The notes: generated from the letters alone by a model not told the origin. 64,000 nt of DNA from Spirosoma sordidisoli (GCF_004138325.1 NZ_SBLB01000001.1:1435855-1499854), one strand, 5' to 3'. Counted from the first letter of the stretch, positions 25,639 through 34,675 are shown. Numbers and translations are program-made.

Positions 25639-27204
25639 TTACGGGCGGGGTACTTCCGCTATGTCGAGTTGCTGAATGAGCGCGGGGTTTTCGGGGGTAA
25701 GGGTGAAAAACACTTCGATGTTGGCGTTCTCGCCTTCGATGATGAAATGGCCGCGCAGCTGGTTCTCGGGTACCATCGCCCCAACCCGTTTGATTTTTCC
25801 GGCTTTGGCATACAACGTCTGCACCGCTTTCCGACGGGTATCGACCGACTGATCGGGAAAGAAATTCTCGGCGAAGATGCCGCTCGATTCAGCGTTGGTC
25901 CAGTCGGGCAGGAGTTTGACCAGTTCGGCTTTGCGCTGGTTCAGGATGGGCGAAACGGGCAGCTGCCGGGGCATCAGGCCAGCCTGCGATACCAGTGTAT
26001 CGAGCACGACTGAGTTGATGGTTCCCAGCCCCGCATACGTCAGGTTTGCATAGGCAATGACAGCGATACCGTGGTTGGGTAACATGCGCCACTGACTACC
26101 GAAACCGGGCAAACCACCGCTATGGCCAACGCTCACCCGCCCCTCGCAGTTCTGCGACCAGCCGAGTCCGTAGCCATAGCTGCTGGTAACGGGACAGGGT
26201 TTACCGGCCGAGGTTTTTGCCTGGGTGGCCAGTCCCGAAAACATCCAGGGTTGCTGCATCTCCCGCACAGAACTGCGCTTCACAGGTCCGCGGTCAGCCT
26301 CGCTCCGCGGAGGCCACGCAGCCAGATGAAACGCGACGTACTTACTAAAATCTTCGATCGAGGTGATCAGACCACCCATCGCCCCGTACGAACCGTCGTG
26401 CAGCAGTGGCTCCTCAACCCATTGTCCGTCCTGAGCCCGGTAGCCGTGCGCCAGCAGGTTGGCCGGTACGCTGGTGTATTCCCAGAGCGTCTGATCCATA
26501 CCGAGTGGCTTCAAAATGGCATCGGTGATGTACTGCTGATACGGCTTGCCCGACACCTTCGTGATGATGTTACCCAGCATGGCGAAACCGAGGTTACTAT
26601 ACTCGTAGGCCACGCCCGGCGCATTGGCACTGGTCAGCCCACCCTTAATGAGGTTGATCAGGTCGGCGTCCGAATCGGCCAGCTGGCGATCGCCCCAGGG
26701 GTTATCTTCCGGAAAGCCGGCCGAGTGGGTCATCAGGTTACGGATTGTGATCAGGGGCGCGTCGGCGGTGACGTACGCTATGGGTTTCAGTTCCGGGATG
26801 TACTGTTGCACCGGGTCGTCGAGCCGGAGTTTGCCCTGATCGCGCAGGTGGAGAATAGCCAGGGCGGTCAGACTTTTGGTCATGGACGCAATCCTGAACA
26901 GCGACTTAGGGGTGGCCGCCGTTTTCTTCGCCACATCGGTATAGCCCGTGCTGCCGGCATAAACCAGCTTTCCGTCGACCACGACACCGTAGGCCAGGGC
27001 CGGAAAATTACGTTTGACGGCATAGTCTTTATAGAGCTTATCGATCGTTGGCGCGAGGGCCTGTATCTTTTTCAGCCGGTCAGGGTCGGTGAAAACCGGG
27101 GGTTCGTAGGTCTTCACCGACGCTACAGGTGAGCCCACTGGCTGGGCATACAGGCTGGTCAGGGTAGAAAGCAGAAAACAAACAGGAATAAGTCGCTGAA
27201 GCAT
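25639..27204 (-). CDS. Secreted serine hydrolase (beta-lactamase/class C fold)
   Basis: A 521-residue exported protein with signal peptide MLQRLIPVCFLLSTLTSLYAQ. The class C penicillin-binding fold motifs are present: SMTK (S107xxK110) in RIASMTKSLTALA, the YSN tyrosine triad in YEYSNLGFAMLG, and HSGG in SVGHSGGLPGFGSQW as the third motif. A C-terminal extension of about 120 residues is of unknown fold. Most Bacteroidota homologues are esterases or D-amino-peptidases, not antibiotic-degrading enzymes. It is one of three such hydrolases in the window and the only one with the classical YSN. Confidence 0.93.
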   Translation of the reverse strand: MLQRLIPVCFLLSTLTSLYAQPVGSPVASVKTYEPPVFTDPDRLKKIQALAPTIDKLYKDYAVKRNFPALAYGVVVDGKLVYAGSTGYTDVAKKTAATPKSLFRIASMTKSLTALAILHLRDQGKLRLDDPVQQYIPELKPIAYVTADAPLITIRNLMTHSAGFPEDNPWGDRQLADSDADLINLIKGGLTSANAPGVAYEYSNLGFAMLGNIITKVSGKPYQQYITDAILKPLGMDQTLWEYTSVPANLLAHGYRAQDGQWVEEPLLHDGSYGAMGGLITSIEDFSKYVAFHLAAWPPRSEADRGPVKRSSVREMQQPWMFSGLATQAKTSAGKPCPVTSSYGYGLGWSQNCEGRVSVGHSGGLPGFGSQWRMLPNHGIAVIAYANLTYAGLGTINSVVLDTLVSQAGLMPRQLPVSPILNQRKAELVKLLPDWTNAESSGIFAENFFPDQSVDTRRKAVQTLYAKAGKIKRVGAMVPENQLRGHFIIEGENANIEVFFTLTPENPALIQQLDIAEVPRP

Positions 27205-27503
27205 GGCTATGAGGGAATGAAGCCCAAGATACGGCTTATCAGAAAAAGACGAGTGTAGACTCCGAAATCACGTATCGACCACGCCCCCCCGATTCCGAGC
27301 CGCCCGAAACGAGCCGTCAGCCGACCTTTCGCAACAAATAGATACCGGCACTGTCCCTTCACGAAAAACCCGCTGGTACTCTTGGTCATTTCGGCGTACT
27401 TACCAACACGGATTTACGGGTGCGGCCGTTGGTGTGCCGTACCCGGCGAGATCGCCTGGTGATCATACCAGGTCTTCTTATCTGAACCAATACACGCGCG
27501 GTA
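27205..27503. other. Intergenic region, nothing recognised
   Basis: 299 bases between divergently read genes. A weak TATCTTGG (one mismatch to the -7 consensus) lies near 27223 on the minus strand ahead of the serine hydrolase. I see no repeat or gene here. Confidence 0.4.
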
Positions 27504-27914
27504 ATGCAGGCGCTTATTTCTATGGACACATCAACACTGCCGCGCTGGGCCACGGTACTGATTGGGCCCGAACTGGTATGGCTGCTGGTCTACGGAGCAA
27601 TGACCTTGCTGGCCAGGGCGAACCAGCCGCCCAACCCCCGTATCGACGATTTTATCGAGAACCTATGGATACTCATCCCTGCGCTGACGGCGCTGATTTT
27701 CCTGCTCTGGTTTGTTCCTGACGTGGAAAAGCGTGGGCTCCTGCTACGGGTATGGGTGGCAGGGATAGTTGGCGCTCACCTGGCCCTCGACAAAGGAATG
27801 TCGGCCTTCAGTCAGCAGGGACCCGGTATCGGAACGGCCTACCTCGTTGGCATGATCCTGGTCTTCGTGGTGCTTGTAATCGGCAGCATAGTCGTCTTCA
27901 TCCGATACCGCTGA
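27504..27914 (+). CDS. Four-helix integral membrane protein, unknown
   Basis: A 136-residue membrane protein. Four hydrophobic segments are visible: about residues 16-37 (TVLIGPELVWLLVYGAMTLL), 52-70 (LWILIPALTALIFLLWFV), 79-95 (LLLRVWVAGIVGAHLAL) and 110-133 (AYLVGMILVFVVLVIGSIVVFI). The start could also be the ATG at 27522 (MDTSTLPRW). I do not recognise the family. It has no partner on its strand; the neighbour downstream converges on it. Confidence 0.7.
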   Translation: MQALISMDTSTLPRWATVLIGPELVWLLVYGAMTLLARANQPPNPRIDDFIENLWILIPALTALIFLLWFVPDVEKRGLLLRVWVAGIVGAHLALDKGMSAFSQQGPGIGTAYLVGMILVFVVLVIGSIVVFIRYR

Positions 27915-28005
27915 TGACCAGTCGGCAAAGACGGCAGGTCCGTTACCAGCCCAACCGGGGCCATAACGGACCTGCTCTATGTTCATGATTTGTTGTTGAC
28001 TGCTA

Positions 28006-29430
28006 TTAGCGCGGCCCCCGCGAGCCCCCACGCCCAGCCGGAAATCCGCCCTGGGGCATCTGTGGCTGGCCAGTCGGTACGGGTTGCCCCTGGCCGCGTG
28101 ACTCGAACCCACCCGACCGCTGCGGCTGAACGGGGCTGTTGTCCCGTTGCGGGAACGACTCGACCCGCCCACCCCGACTCTGGGGCATCGACTCGCGCTG
28201 GGTCGGAATCTGTCCCTGACCGCGCGATTCGAAGGTGCCGCGCGACTGGCCACTCTCACGCTGCGGAAACGATTCGCGCCGACTCGGCTGCGGAAAGCCC
28301 GATCCCGTTTGTGGCGCCGGCTCAGTCGACTGAGCCTGGGGTTCATACCGGGGTGTGCGTCCCGAATAGTCGGACGACTGACCCCGTGGCGAATAGCGGG
28401 GGCTATCGTAGCGTGGTCCATCGGTACGGGATGCCCCCGAACCGCGTGACTCTACCCCTGGTATGGAGGTACCGGGAGCCTCCACACGGGGAGATTCGAC
28501 ACCGGTCGCACCCGTATAGGCCCCTGAATTGGTTCGATAATCGCGACGACCGTAGTCTGGCCGACTATTGGTGTAAGCCGGGCGATCGTTGGTATAAGCA
28601 GGCGCACCACCTCGCGAGCCCCGACTGGCCTCGGGCCGGTAGAAGCCGACGGTGTTGTCGCGCACAACCGTTCGTCCCGGGCGACCTGCGTTTTCGACCC
28701 GGTATACCGGCACGCTCCGTCGGGTTACGTATTCGATTTCTTCCCGGCGCGGTCCGTATGCATAGGCCCGGTTGTTAACCCGGTATACGTTATTGATAAT
28801 GGTTGTATTGTGGTAGATATTCACCACACGCGGCCGGGGTACGCAGTAGTTGTACAGGCGCGGGCTGGTGATGTACACCTGCGGCACGAATACCCAGTAA
28901 TCGGCTGGAATGTTGATGTTCACGTTGATGTTGATACCTGGTCCGAGCGGAGCCCAGCCGTAGTAGCCGCCCCCCGATCGCCACGATACCCAGGCCGGTC
29001 CCCAGTCGTAGCCCGGCACCCAGGCCCAGCGCCGATAGCGGTCGAGGTACCACCGTCCATAGTGAAACGGTGCCCAGCCCCAGGCGTAGTCGGACACCCA
29101 GGTGTTTCCATATTCCGTTACGACCCAATGGCCGTTGGTAGCGTAAGGCTGAAAGCCCGGCTCGACATTCGGAATCCAGACCCGGCCGTATTCGGGCGTG
29201 TTGACCCACTGCCCGTAGGGCCCCAGATCGTTATAAAAATCCTGCGACGGAACGGGACCACCCGGCTGGTTATACGGTTGACCATAGGCCTGATCATAGC
29301 CCGGCTGGTTATAATCCGGCTGTCCATAGTCCGGTTGACCATATCCGCCTTGTGCCAGCGTCGTCGTTATGCCAGCCAGGCTCAGCGCCATGCCGACAAT
29401 CATTGTCCGGAAGTTCCCTGTCGTTTTCAT
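28006..29430 (-). CDS. DUF6600-type secreted protein with low-complexity tails
   Basis: A 474-residue exported protein with signal peptide MKTTGNFRTMIVGMALSLAGITTTLAQ. Residues about 28-60 are a Tyr/Gly/Gln/Pro repeat (GYGQPDYGQPDYNQPGYDQ). The core (about 65-230) is Trp/Tyr-rich, with repeated W-x(2)-Y/G-W signatures (YGQWVNTPEYGRVWIP, YAWGWAPFHYGRW, WAWVPGYDWGPAWVSW) diagnostic of DUF6600/YXWGXW-repeat proteins. The last 200 residues are disordered and rich in Arg, Ser, Pro, Gly and Gln. Function is unknown; location and composition suggest a surface or matrix protein (inference). Confidence 0.85.
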   Translation of the reverse strand: MKTTGNFRTMIVGMALSLAGITTTLAQGGYGQPDYGQPDYNQPGYDQAYGQPYNQPGGPVPSQDFYNDLGPYGQWVNTPEYGRVWIPNVEPGFQPYATNGHWVVTEYGNTWVSDYAWGWAPFHYGRWYLDRYRRWAWVPGYDWGPAWVSWRSGGGYYGWAPLGPGININVNINIPADYWVFVPQVYITSPRLYNYCVPRPRVVNIYHNTTIINNVYRVNNRAYAYGPRREEIEYVTRRSVPVYRVENAGRPGRTVVRDNTVGFYRPEASRGSRGGAPAYTNDRPAYTNSRPDYGRRDYRTNSGAYTGATGVESPRVEAPGTSIPGVESRGSGASRTDGPRYDSPRYSPRGQSSDYSGRTPRYEPQAQSTEPAPQTGSGFPQPSRRESFPQRESGQSRGTFESRGQGQIPTQRESMPQSRGGRVESFPQRDNSPVQPQRSGGFESRGQGQPVPTGQPQMPQGGFPAGRGGSRGPR

Positions 29431-29530
29431 CGCCTTGTGTTTGGCTTATAGCCATTAGATATCACTGATCGCGAAACGTTTAATCCGGGACGGATTATTT
29501 ATTTCTCCGGCATGAATACGGATTAGTTAC

Positions 29531-29848
29531 CCCGGCATAAATGCCAGGGCTAGTCATCGACCGAACCGGGCCGGATTTACATGGAGCACGACCCATGACT
29601 AGCTCTGGCGTTCATGCCAGAGGAATCCGAGATATTACATTACCCCAGCATAAATGCCGGAGCTAGTCATTGACCGAACCGGGCCGGATTTATATTGAGC
29701 ACGACCTATGACTAGCTCTGGCATTCATGCCAGAGAAATCCGAGATATTACATTACCCCGGTATTCATGCCAGGGCTAGTCATCAAACGAACCGAGCCGG
29801 ATTTACATGGAGCACGACCCATGACTAGGACCGGCATTCATGCCGGGA
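29531..29848. repeat. Family A hairpin repeat cluster 3 (opposite orientation to cluster 2)
   Basis: About three units whose sequence is the reverse complement of the cluster 2 unit: hairpin CCCGGCATAAATGCCAGGG, GCTAGTCAT, core GACCGAACCGGGCCGGATTT and GGAGCACGACC, then CATGACTAG and hairpin CTCTGGCATTCATGCCAGAG, linked by GAATCCGAGATATTACATTA. Right-hand hairpins begin at 29603, 29716 and about 29831 (periods 113 and 115). A truncated copy lies just before (about 29505-29530). Hairpins carry compensatory changes in both arms (CTCTGG/CCAGAG versus CCCGG/CCGGG). Confidence 0.9.
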
Positions 29849-29855
29849 AAAATGA

Positions 29856-29903
29856 GGGGTATATGTATTGCCCGGTACGAATACCGGGCAATACATATAC
29901 CCC
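29856..29903 (-). terminator. Very strong hairpin terminator (22-base perfect stem)
   Basis: A perfect 22-base stem with a 4-base loop (left arm GGGGTATATGTATTGCCCGG..., 29856-29877; right arm 29882-29903) starts 25 bases past the end of the minus-strand serine hydrolase gene. On the minus strand it is followed by TCATTTTTCCC, a usable T tract. The other side has ATTAAAAA, so it may act in both directions. Confidence 0.85.
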
Positions 29904-29927
29904 ATTAAAAATTCTTCCTCACGAACC

Positions 29928-31604
29928 TTATCCTTTCTGGCTGGTCATACCGGGCTGGCGTTTGCCTTGCAGCCTGGGCCGGGAATCTTTGGTATTGTTC
30001 AGTTTGGAGAGGCTGCTTTCGAAAGCAACAGACAGACTCCCGGCATCGTCGAACTGGCAGGTTACGGTTTCGTAATGCGCCGTTTCAATGAACCGCCACG
30101 TCATCAGGAACGTGTTGGCATCGGTCCAGGTGCCCGTACCCGCTACCCGCGTCTGGGTTTCGCCGGGAACGGGGGTGGCAACGAGTTTGAGCGGAGCCGT
30201 CGGGAAGGTCGTTTCGGACTCGACCCAGCGGTTCAGGCCGCACGTCACCTGATGGGTTCCCCGATCGTCACGCAGTTTGAAGATACAGCCATCCTTTCCA
30301 AACGTCAACGAAGCCGTAGTTGCTTTAAGGTTATTATCAGCCAGGGCAAAGGTGTGGCCACTGATGGTAGCGGCCCGTAGCGAGGTCGTATCCTGCTTCG
30401 GGAACGGCAGGGCCAGGCTTTTAAGTTTGCGGGTCAGGGGGTCGGTATCGGCTTTCCCGGCCGCCAGTCCTTCACCCCGCAGGGCAGGCAGGATATGGGT
30501 CCAGACGGCATCCAGAATAGCCTGCATATCGCCGGTTTCGGACGTGATCGCCACCACCGCATCCTCCTTCGGCAGCACGATGCAATATTGTCCGAAGGCT
30601 CCATCGCCCCGATACGCATCATGCCGACACCGCCAGAACTGGTAGCCATAGCCCTGTAGCCAGTCGTTCTCTTCGGCTTTTCGTTTCCCGCCGGCCGACA
30701 TCACCTGCGAGCGGGTAGCGTCGGCAATCCAGGCTTCGCTGATGAGCCGTTTCCCGTTCCATAGGCCTTTTTGCAGGTAGAGCTGGCCAAACTTGGCAAT
30801 ATCTTCGGTGCGGACCCGCAGGCCCCAGCCGCCCGTATTGATCCCGTTCGGGTCCACCTCCCAGTCGGCCCCTTCGATGCCCAGCGGATCCAGCAAACGC
30901 GGTTTAAGATAAGCCAGTACCGGCTGACCGGTCAGCTTCTGCACAAGGGCCGAGAGCATGTACGTTGCCCCGCTGTTGTAGACAAAGTGCGTACCGGGCT
31001 TGTGGTCGACGGGTTGCGCCAGAAAGGTCCGAATCCAGTTCGTATTCCCGTCGGCGCGCATGGTGGCGGTCGTGTCTTTATCGTGGCCGGTCGACATGGT
31101 CAGCAGGTCTTTGACCCGCATAGCCGCCAGGTTCTCGCTGACCGTAGCCGGCAAATCGGCCTTGAAAAACGAAACCACTTTATCGTCGACAGACAGTTTC
31201 CCCTCCGCCACCGCCATACCCACGGCCGTTGAGGTAAAACTTTTGCTGAGTGAATACAGCGTATGTTTCAGCTGCGGAGCGTAGGGAGCCCACCAGCCCT
31301 CGGCCACGACCTGTCCGTGCCGAACTACCATCATGCTGTGGACATGCAGCTTCTCCGCTTCTACGGCATTGAGGAAGTTCAGCAGACCCGTGGGCGAGAC
31401 GCCCTGGAGGCCAGGCAGACTACGGGGCAGTTTGAGGGTACGGGCGGGTGCGCCCCAGCCCCAGCTCGTGTGGGCAACGCTCAGGCTCACGGCACCCAGG
31501 CCCAGCTGTCTCAGAAAAAGTCGGCGAGATGATATCACAACAGTAGATGAGTAGATGTGCCTGTGAAAGAACCACCCGCCCCAATTATACTTTGGTCTGC
31601 GCAT
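29928..31604 (-). CDS. Tat-exported serine hydrolase (beta-lactamase fold)
   Basis: An exported hydrolase of up to 558 residues. The region SSRRLFLRQLGLGAVSLSVAHTSWG is a twin-arginine signal, so the true start may lie just before it (a GTG near residue 22), not at 31604. The class C-like motif SLSK is in LYSLSKSFTSTAVG, and the second motif is YNSG (FVYNSGATYMLSA), as in 6-aminohexanoate-dimer hydrolase-type enzymes. The C-terminal ~170 residues (VAITSETGDMQAIL onward) form a beta-rich extension. The substrate is unknown. A strong terminator and family A repeats follow it. Confidence 0.9.
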   Translation of the reverse strand: MRRPKYNWGGWFFHRHIYSSTVVISSRRLFLRQLGLGAVSLSVAHTSWGWGAPARTLKLPRSLPGLQGVSPTGLLNFLNAVEAEKLHVHSMMVVRHGQVVAEGWWAPYAPQLKHTLYSLSKSFTSTAVGMAVAEGKLSVDDKVVSFFKADLPATVSENLAAMRVKDLLTMSTGHDKDTTATMRADGNTNWIRTFLAQPVDHKPGTHFVYNSGATYMLSALVQKLTGQPVLAYLKPRLLDPLGIEGADWEVDPNGINTGGWGLRVRTEDIAKFGQLYLQKGLWNGKRLISEAWIADATRSQVMSAGGKRKAEENDWLQGYGYQFWRCRHDAYRGDGAFGQYCIVLPKEDAVVAITSETGDMQAILDAVWTHILPALRGEGLAAGKADTDPLTRKLKSLALPFPKQDTTSLRAATISGHTFALADNNLKATTASLTFGKDGCIFKLRDDRGTHQVTCGLNRWVESETTFPTAPLKLVATPVPGETQTRVAGTGTWTDANTFLMTWRFIETAHYETVTCQFDDAGSLSVAFESSLSKLNNTKDSRPRLQGKRQPGMTSQKG

Positions 31605-31630
31605 CGGCAGCCCCTTGCTTACCAGCCGGT

Positions 31631-32932
31631 CTACGGTCGGGCATGTCGCATTTCCAGGCCTACCGACGTGCGGGGCTTAAAGCCCGTCCAGAGCTTGGTG
31701 TTCGAGTTTTCGTTCAGCTCAAAATAGCGGGCGTAATCCTGCTTTTTGAGGTGCATACCCAGAAAAGCCGTCACGAAATGCTGGTTGATGTTGTTGATAC
31801 GCCGTTCGTTCCAGGCCGGTTCGGCGTAGCGCAGGTATTCATCGAGCGGCAACCCGGGCTTCAGCGACTCGGCCGGCGGGGGATTGGGGGCTACGTTATG
31901 CCGGGCGTTGAGGTAGGTCAGCAGATACCGGTCGGCGTTGACGGCTCCGTCGTAAATTGCCTTGATTCCTTTCTCATAACCCGATATGTCGTCCTGACTA
32001 CCCGCCACGAAGAGCGTTGGCCGGGTCAGTCCCGCCAGACCCTCGGCATCCCAGACGCCCCGTTCCATGCCCCAGGGCGCAAACGCAACCACGGCTTTGA
32101 TGCGCGGATCCTGCGAGGCTTTGTAGGCCGGCGAGCTGGTCGTGCGCGCTTCCAGCGCCGTACTGCCACCGGCCAGCTGGCTGAAAAACTTGGCGGCCTG
32201 CGCGCTGTAACCGGCTCCGGCAGCATTGAGGGCGCCGTAGCCACCCATCGAATACCCAATCAGGGCCGTGTTGCTGGCATCGAGCAGTCCGGCCAGAAAG
32301 GTCTTGCTGGTCTTGGCACTCAGCCGGGCCATTTCGTTCAGCACAAACAGGTCATCGAGTGATCGGTTCAGCAGTGTACTCGGAAAACCGGCCGCATCGC
32401 GAAAAGTCGATTCGGCATGGTCGATCGAAACCACGACGTAGCCTTTCGAGGCCAGATTTTCGGTCAGGTAGGTGAACAGCAGGCGTGACCCCAGGTATCC
32501 GTGCGACACGATCACCAGCGGATACGCGCCCGTTCCGGGATCAGGGTCGGCATCGCGCAGAGCCCGCCCGGCAAAGGTGAACGGGATCAGCGGCCGCTTG
32601 GGATCGTTGGCACTGCCCATTACCTGCTCGTAGACCACCCGCTCGGCCTTCCCCGCCGGAATCCGGGCCGGGTACCAGATCTCGACCGTAAGCTGGCGAT
32701 CATAACGGGGCGTCTGGCCTTCTTTGGTGCGCAGTACGTCGGCCTGATCGGTATTGGTTAGCGTCATGGTACGCACCCCAACCCCGTACGAACCCCGCGC
32801 AGCCAGTTCGGGCGCGTCGGGAAGCAGGTCGCCAAAGACAAAGCCATCCGGCGCGGTCTGGGCTGTCAGGCTGGATGGAACGAAGAGAAGGACAAGGAGG
32901 ACAGCAGTGAGAAAACGGTACACGGATAACAT
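31631..32932 (-). CDS. Secreted alpha/beta hydrolase (PAF-acetylhydrolase/dienelactone-like)
   Basis: A 433-residue exported hydrolase. The ATG at 32932 gives signal peptide [25 protein letters not shown]; the frame to 33031 adds 33 unlikely residues. It shows the oxyanion strand [11 protein letters not shown], the nucleophile elbow GYSMGGYG, an acid candidate in [12 protein letters not shown] and a late histidine in [11 protein letters not shown]. The layout is that of the platelet-activating-factor acetylhydrolase-like esterases. It lies 26 bases upstream of the Tat-exported serine hydrolase on the same strand, so the two may form an operon. Confidence 0.88.
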   Translation of the reverse strand: MLSVYRFLTAVLLVLLFVPSSLTAQTAPDGFVFGDLLPDAPELAARGSYGVGVRTMTLTNTDQADVLRTKEGQTPRYDRQLTVEIWYPARIPAGKAERVVYEQVMGSANDPKRPLIPFTFAGRALRDADPDPGTGAYPLVIVSHGYLGSRLLFTYLTENLASKGYVVVSIDHAESTFRDAAGFPSTLLNRSLDDLFVLNEMARLSAKTSKTFLAGLLDASNTALIGYSMGGYGALNAAGAGYSAQAAKFFSQLAGGSTALEARTTSSPAYKASQDPRIKAVVAFAPWGMERGVWDAEGLAGLTRPTLFVAGSQDDISGYEKGIKAIYDGAVNADRYLLTYLNARHNVAPNPPPAESLKPGLPLDEYLRYAEPAWNERRINNINQHFVTAFLGMHLKKQDYARYFELNENSNTKLWTGFKPRTSVGLEMRHARP

Positions 32933-33090
32933 ACGATGGCAGGGGTTTAGGAACGGTCGGCCCCGGCACAGGCCGGCGTCGGGCGGCCAATATACAGAGA
33001 AAAGGCAGCTCCCAACCGACCTATCGGACAATCGGGGGCAGCCGCGGACGGTTTGGCGCTGGTAACGGTGTCGGCTCCGTCATTTCGGCG

Positions 33091-33098
33091 TACTTTTG
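33091..33098 (+). promoter_or_regulatory. -7 promoter box 4 bases before the helicase ATG (leaderless mRNA likely)
   Basis: TACTTTTG, a full TAnnTTTG match, ends only four bases before the ATG at 33103. Transcription normally starts a few bases after this box in Bacteroidota, so the message would begin at or next to the start codon. Confidence 0.6.
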
Positions 33099-33102
33099 AG
33101 GT

Positions 33103-34425
33103 ATGCTTACTCCCGAACAGTCGGCGCAGCTCCTGGCGAACCTGGGCATCACCGCCCTCAACCCCATGCAGGAAGCTGCCCAAGCCGCCATCCAGCCCGA
33201 TACCGACACCTTTCTGATTGCCCCCACCGGCTCGGGCAAAACGCTCGGGTTTCTGCTGCCCATCTGTCAGCTCCTCGACCCCGCCCGCCCCGGCGTACAG
33301 TGTCTGATTCTGGTGCCGGCCCGGGAACTAGCCCTGCAGATCGAACAGGTCTGGAAAAAGATGGGAACCGGTTTTAAGGTTAATGTCTGCTACGGCGGCC
33401 ATTCGATGGAGACCGAGCTGAAAAACCTCAGCAACCCGCCGGCGCTGCTCATCGGCACCCCCGGCCGCATCAGCGACCACATCGACCGGCAAACGGTTAC
33501 CCTCGACGGGATTCATACGCTGGTGCTCGATGAGTTCGACAAGTCGCTGACGCTGGGGTTTCACGAAGAGATGGCCTTTATTGTCGATAGCCTTCCCGCC
33601 CTCCGCAACCGGGTGCTGGTATCCGCTACGGCCGGCATTACCGTTCCCGATTTTGTCCGGCTCAACAACCCGACGAAGCTTAGCTTTGCCGCACCCGACG
33701 ATACCGAAACAGGACTGGCGATCAAGCTCGTAAACGCCCCGGCGCGCGACAAAATCGATACGCTGTTTCGGCTGCTCTGCTCCTTCAACTCCGAAGCCGC
33801 ACTTATTTTCTGTAACCACCGCGATGCCGCCGAACGAACCAGTGAGCTGCTGGCCGACAGGGGCATCTACTCGCTGGTGTACCACGGCGGTCTGGAGCAG
33901 GACGCCCGCGAACGAGCCCTCATCCAGTTCCGAAACGGCAGTGTCCGGTACCTGATCACGACCGATCTGGCGGCCCGCGGCCTCGACATTCCGGAGATGA
34001 AACACGTAGTCCATTACCACCTGCCGGCTCACCAGCACGAGTTTACCCACCGCAACGGCCGCACCGCCCGTATGCACGCGTCCGGTACGGCCTACGTCAT
34101 CCTGCACCCGGCCGAAGACAGGCCTGCCTGGCTCCCCGCCGACCTGGAGGAGATGCCCCTGCCCACCGACGGCCCGCTGCCCCAGGCGCCCGAGTTTCAG
34201 ACTCTGTACATCAGCGGAGGCCGCAAAAACAAGCTCAACAAAGTGGATATCGTAGGCTTCTTTTCGCAGCAGGGCAAGCTCGCCCCCGGCGACCTGGGCC
34301 TGATCGAGGTAAAAGATTTTATGTCCTTTGCCGCCGTCAAAACAGCAAAAGTCGGCGCCCTGCTGACGCAGATCCGGGACCTGAAAATGAAAGGTCGTAA
34401 ATACAAAATCGAACTCGCCCGCTGA
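33103..34425 (+). CDS. DEAD-box helicase with DEFD motif II and HRNGRTAR motif VI
   Basis: A 440-residue RNA helicase, divergent from the two at 19-22 kb. It has a Q motif (LNPMQEAAQAAI), Walker A APTGSGKT, motif Ia PARELALQ, motif II DEFD (VLDEFDKSL), SAT, and motif VI HRNGRTAR in place of HRIGRTGR. The C-terminal ~75 residues (LYISGGRKNKLNKVDIVGFF...) form a DbpA-like RNA-binding domain that in E. coli targets 23S rRNA helix 92. That makes a DbpA-like ribosome assembly role plausible. Its stop overlaps the start of the DUF3820 gene (TGATG). Confidence 0.93.
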   Translation: MLTPEQSAQLLANLGITALNPMQEAAQAAIQPDTDTFLIAPTGSGKTLGFLLPICQLLDPARPGVQCLILVPARELALQIEQVWKKMGTGFKVNVCYGGHSMETELKNLSNPPALLIGTPGRISDHIDRQTVTLDGIHTLVLDEFDKSLTLGFHEEMAFIVDSLPALRNRVLVSATAGITVPDFVRLNNPTKLSFAAPDDTETGLAIKLVNAPARDKIDTLFRLLCSFNSEAALIFCNHRDAAERTSELLADRGIYSLVYHGGLEQDARERALIQFRNGSVRYLITTDLAARGLDIPEMKHVVHYHLPAHQHEFTHRNGRTARMHASGTAYVILHPAEDRPAWLPADLEEMPLPTDGPLPQAPEFQTLYISGGRKNKLNKVDIVGFFSQQGKLAPGDLGLIEVKDFMSFAAVKTAKVGALLTQIRDLKMKGRKYKIELAR

Positions 34426-34664
34426 TGGCCGAACACGTACCCTTTGGCGACCCTACCCTGCTGGTCGAACTGGTCGATTATAAAATGCCGTTCGGCAAAT
34501 ACAAGGGCGTGCTGCTTCGTCACCTGCCCATGGCGTATCTGGAGTGGTTCGCGCAGAAAGGGTTTCCGGCCGGCAAGCTGGGGCAGCTGCTCCAGACGCT
34601 GTACGAAATCCGGCTCAACGGACTCGACTATCTGCTCGACGGGCTAAAGCCAACCCGGCGGTAA
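34425..34664 (+). CDS. DUF3820 family protein
   Basis: A 79-residue protein starting in the TGATG overlap with the helicase stop, so translation is coupled. It carries the DUF3820 signature: MPFGKYKGVLLRHLPMAYLEW with an invariant-looking PFGKYKG, then FAQKGFP and GLDYLLDGL near the end. The family is small and soluble, and related to a predicted quorum-sensing-linked factor in Pseudomonas; its biochemical role is unknown. Co-translation with a DbpA-like helicase suggests an RNA-related function (inference). Confidence 0.88.
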   Translation: MAEHVPFGDPTLLVELVDYKMPFGKYKGVLLRHLPMAYLEWFAQKGFPAGKLGQLLQTLYEIRLNGLDYLLDGLKPTRR

Positions 34665-34675
34665 GGCTGGCCCGG

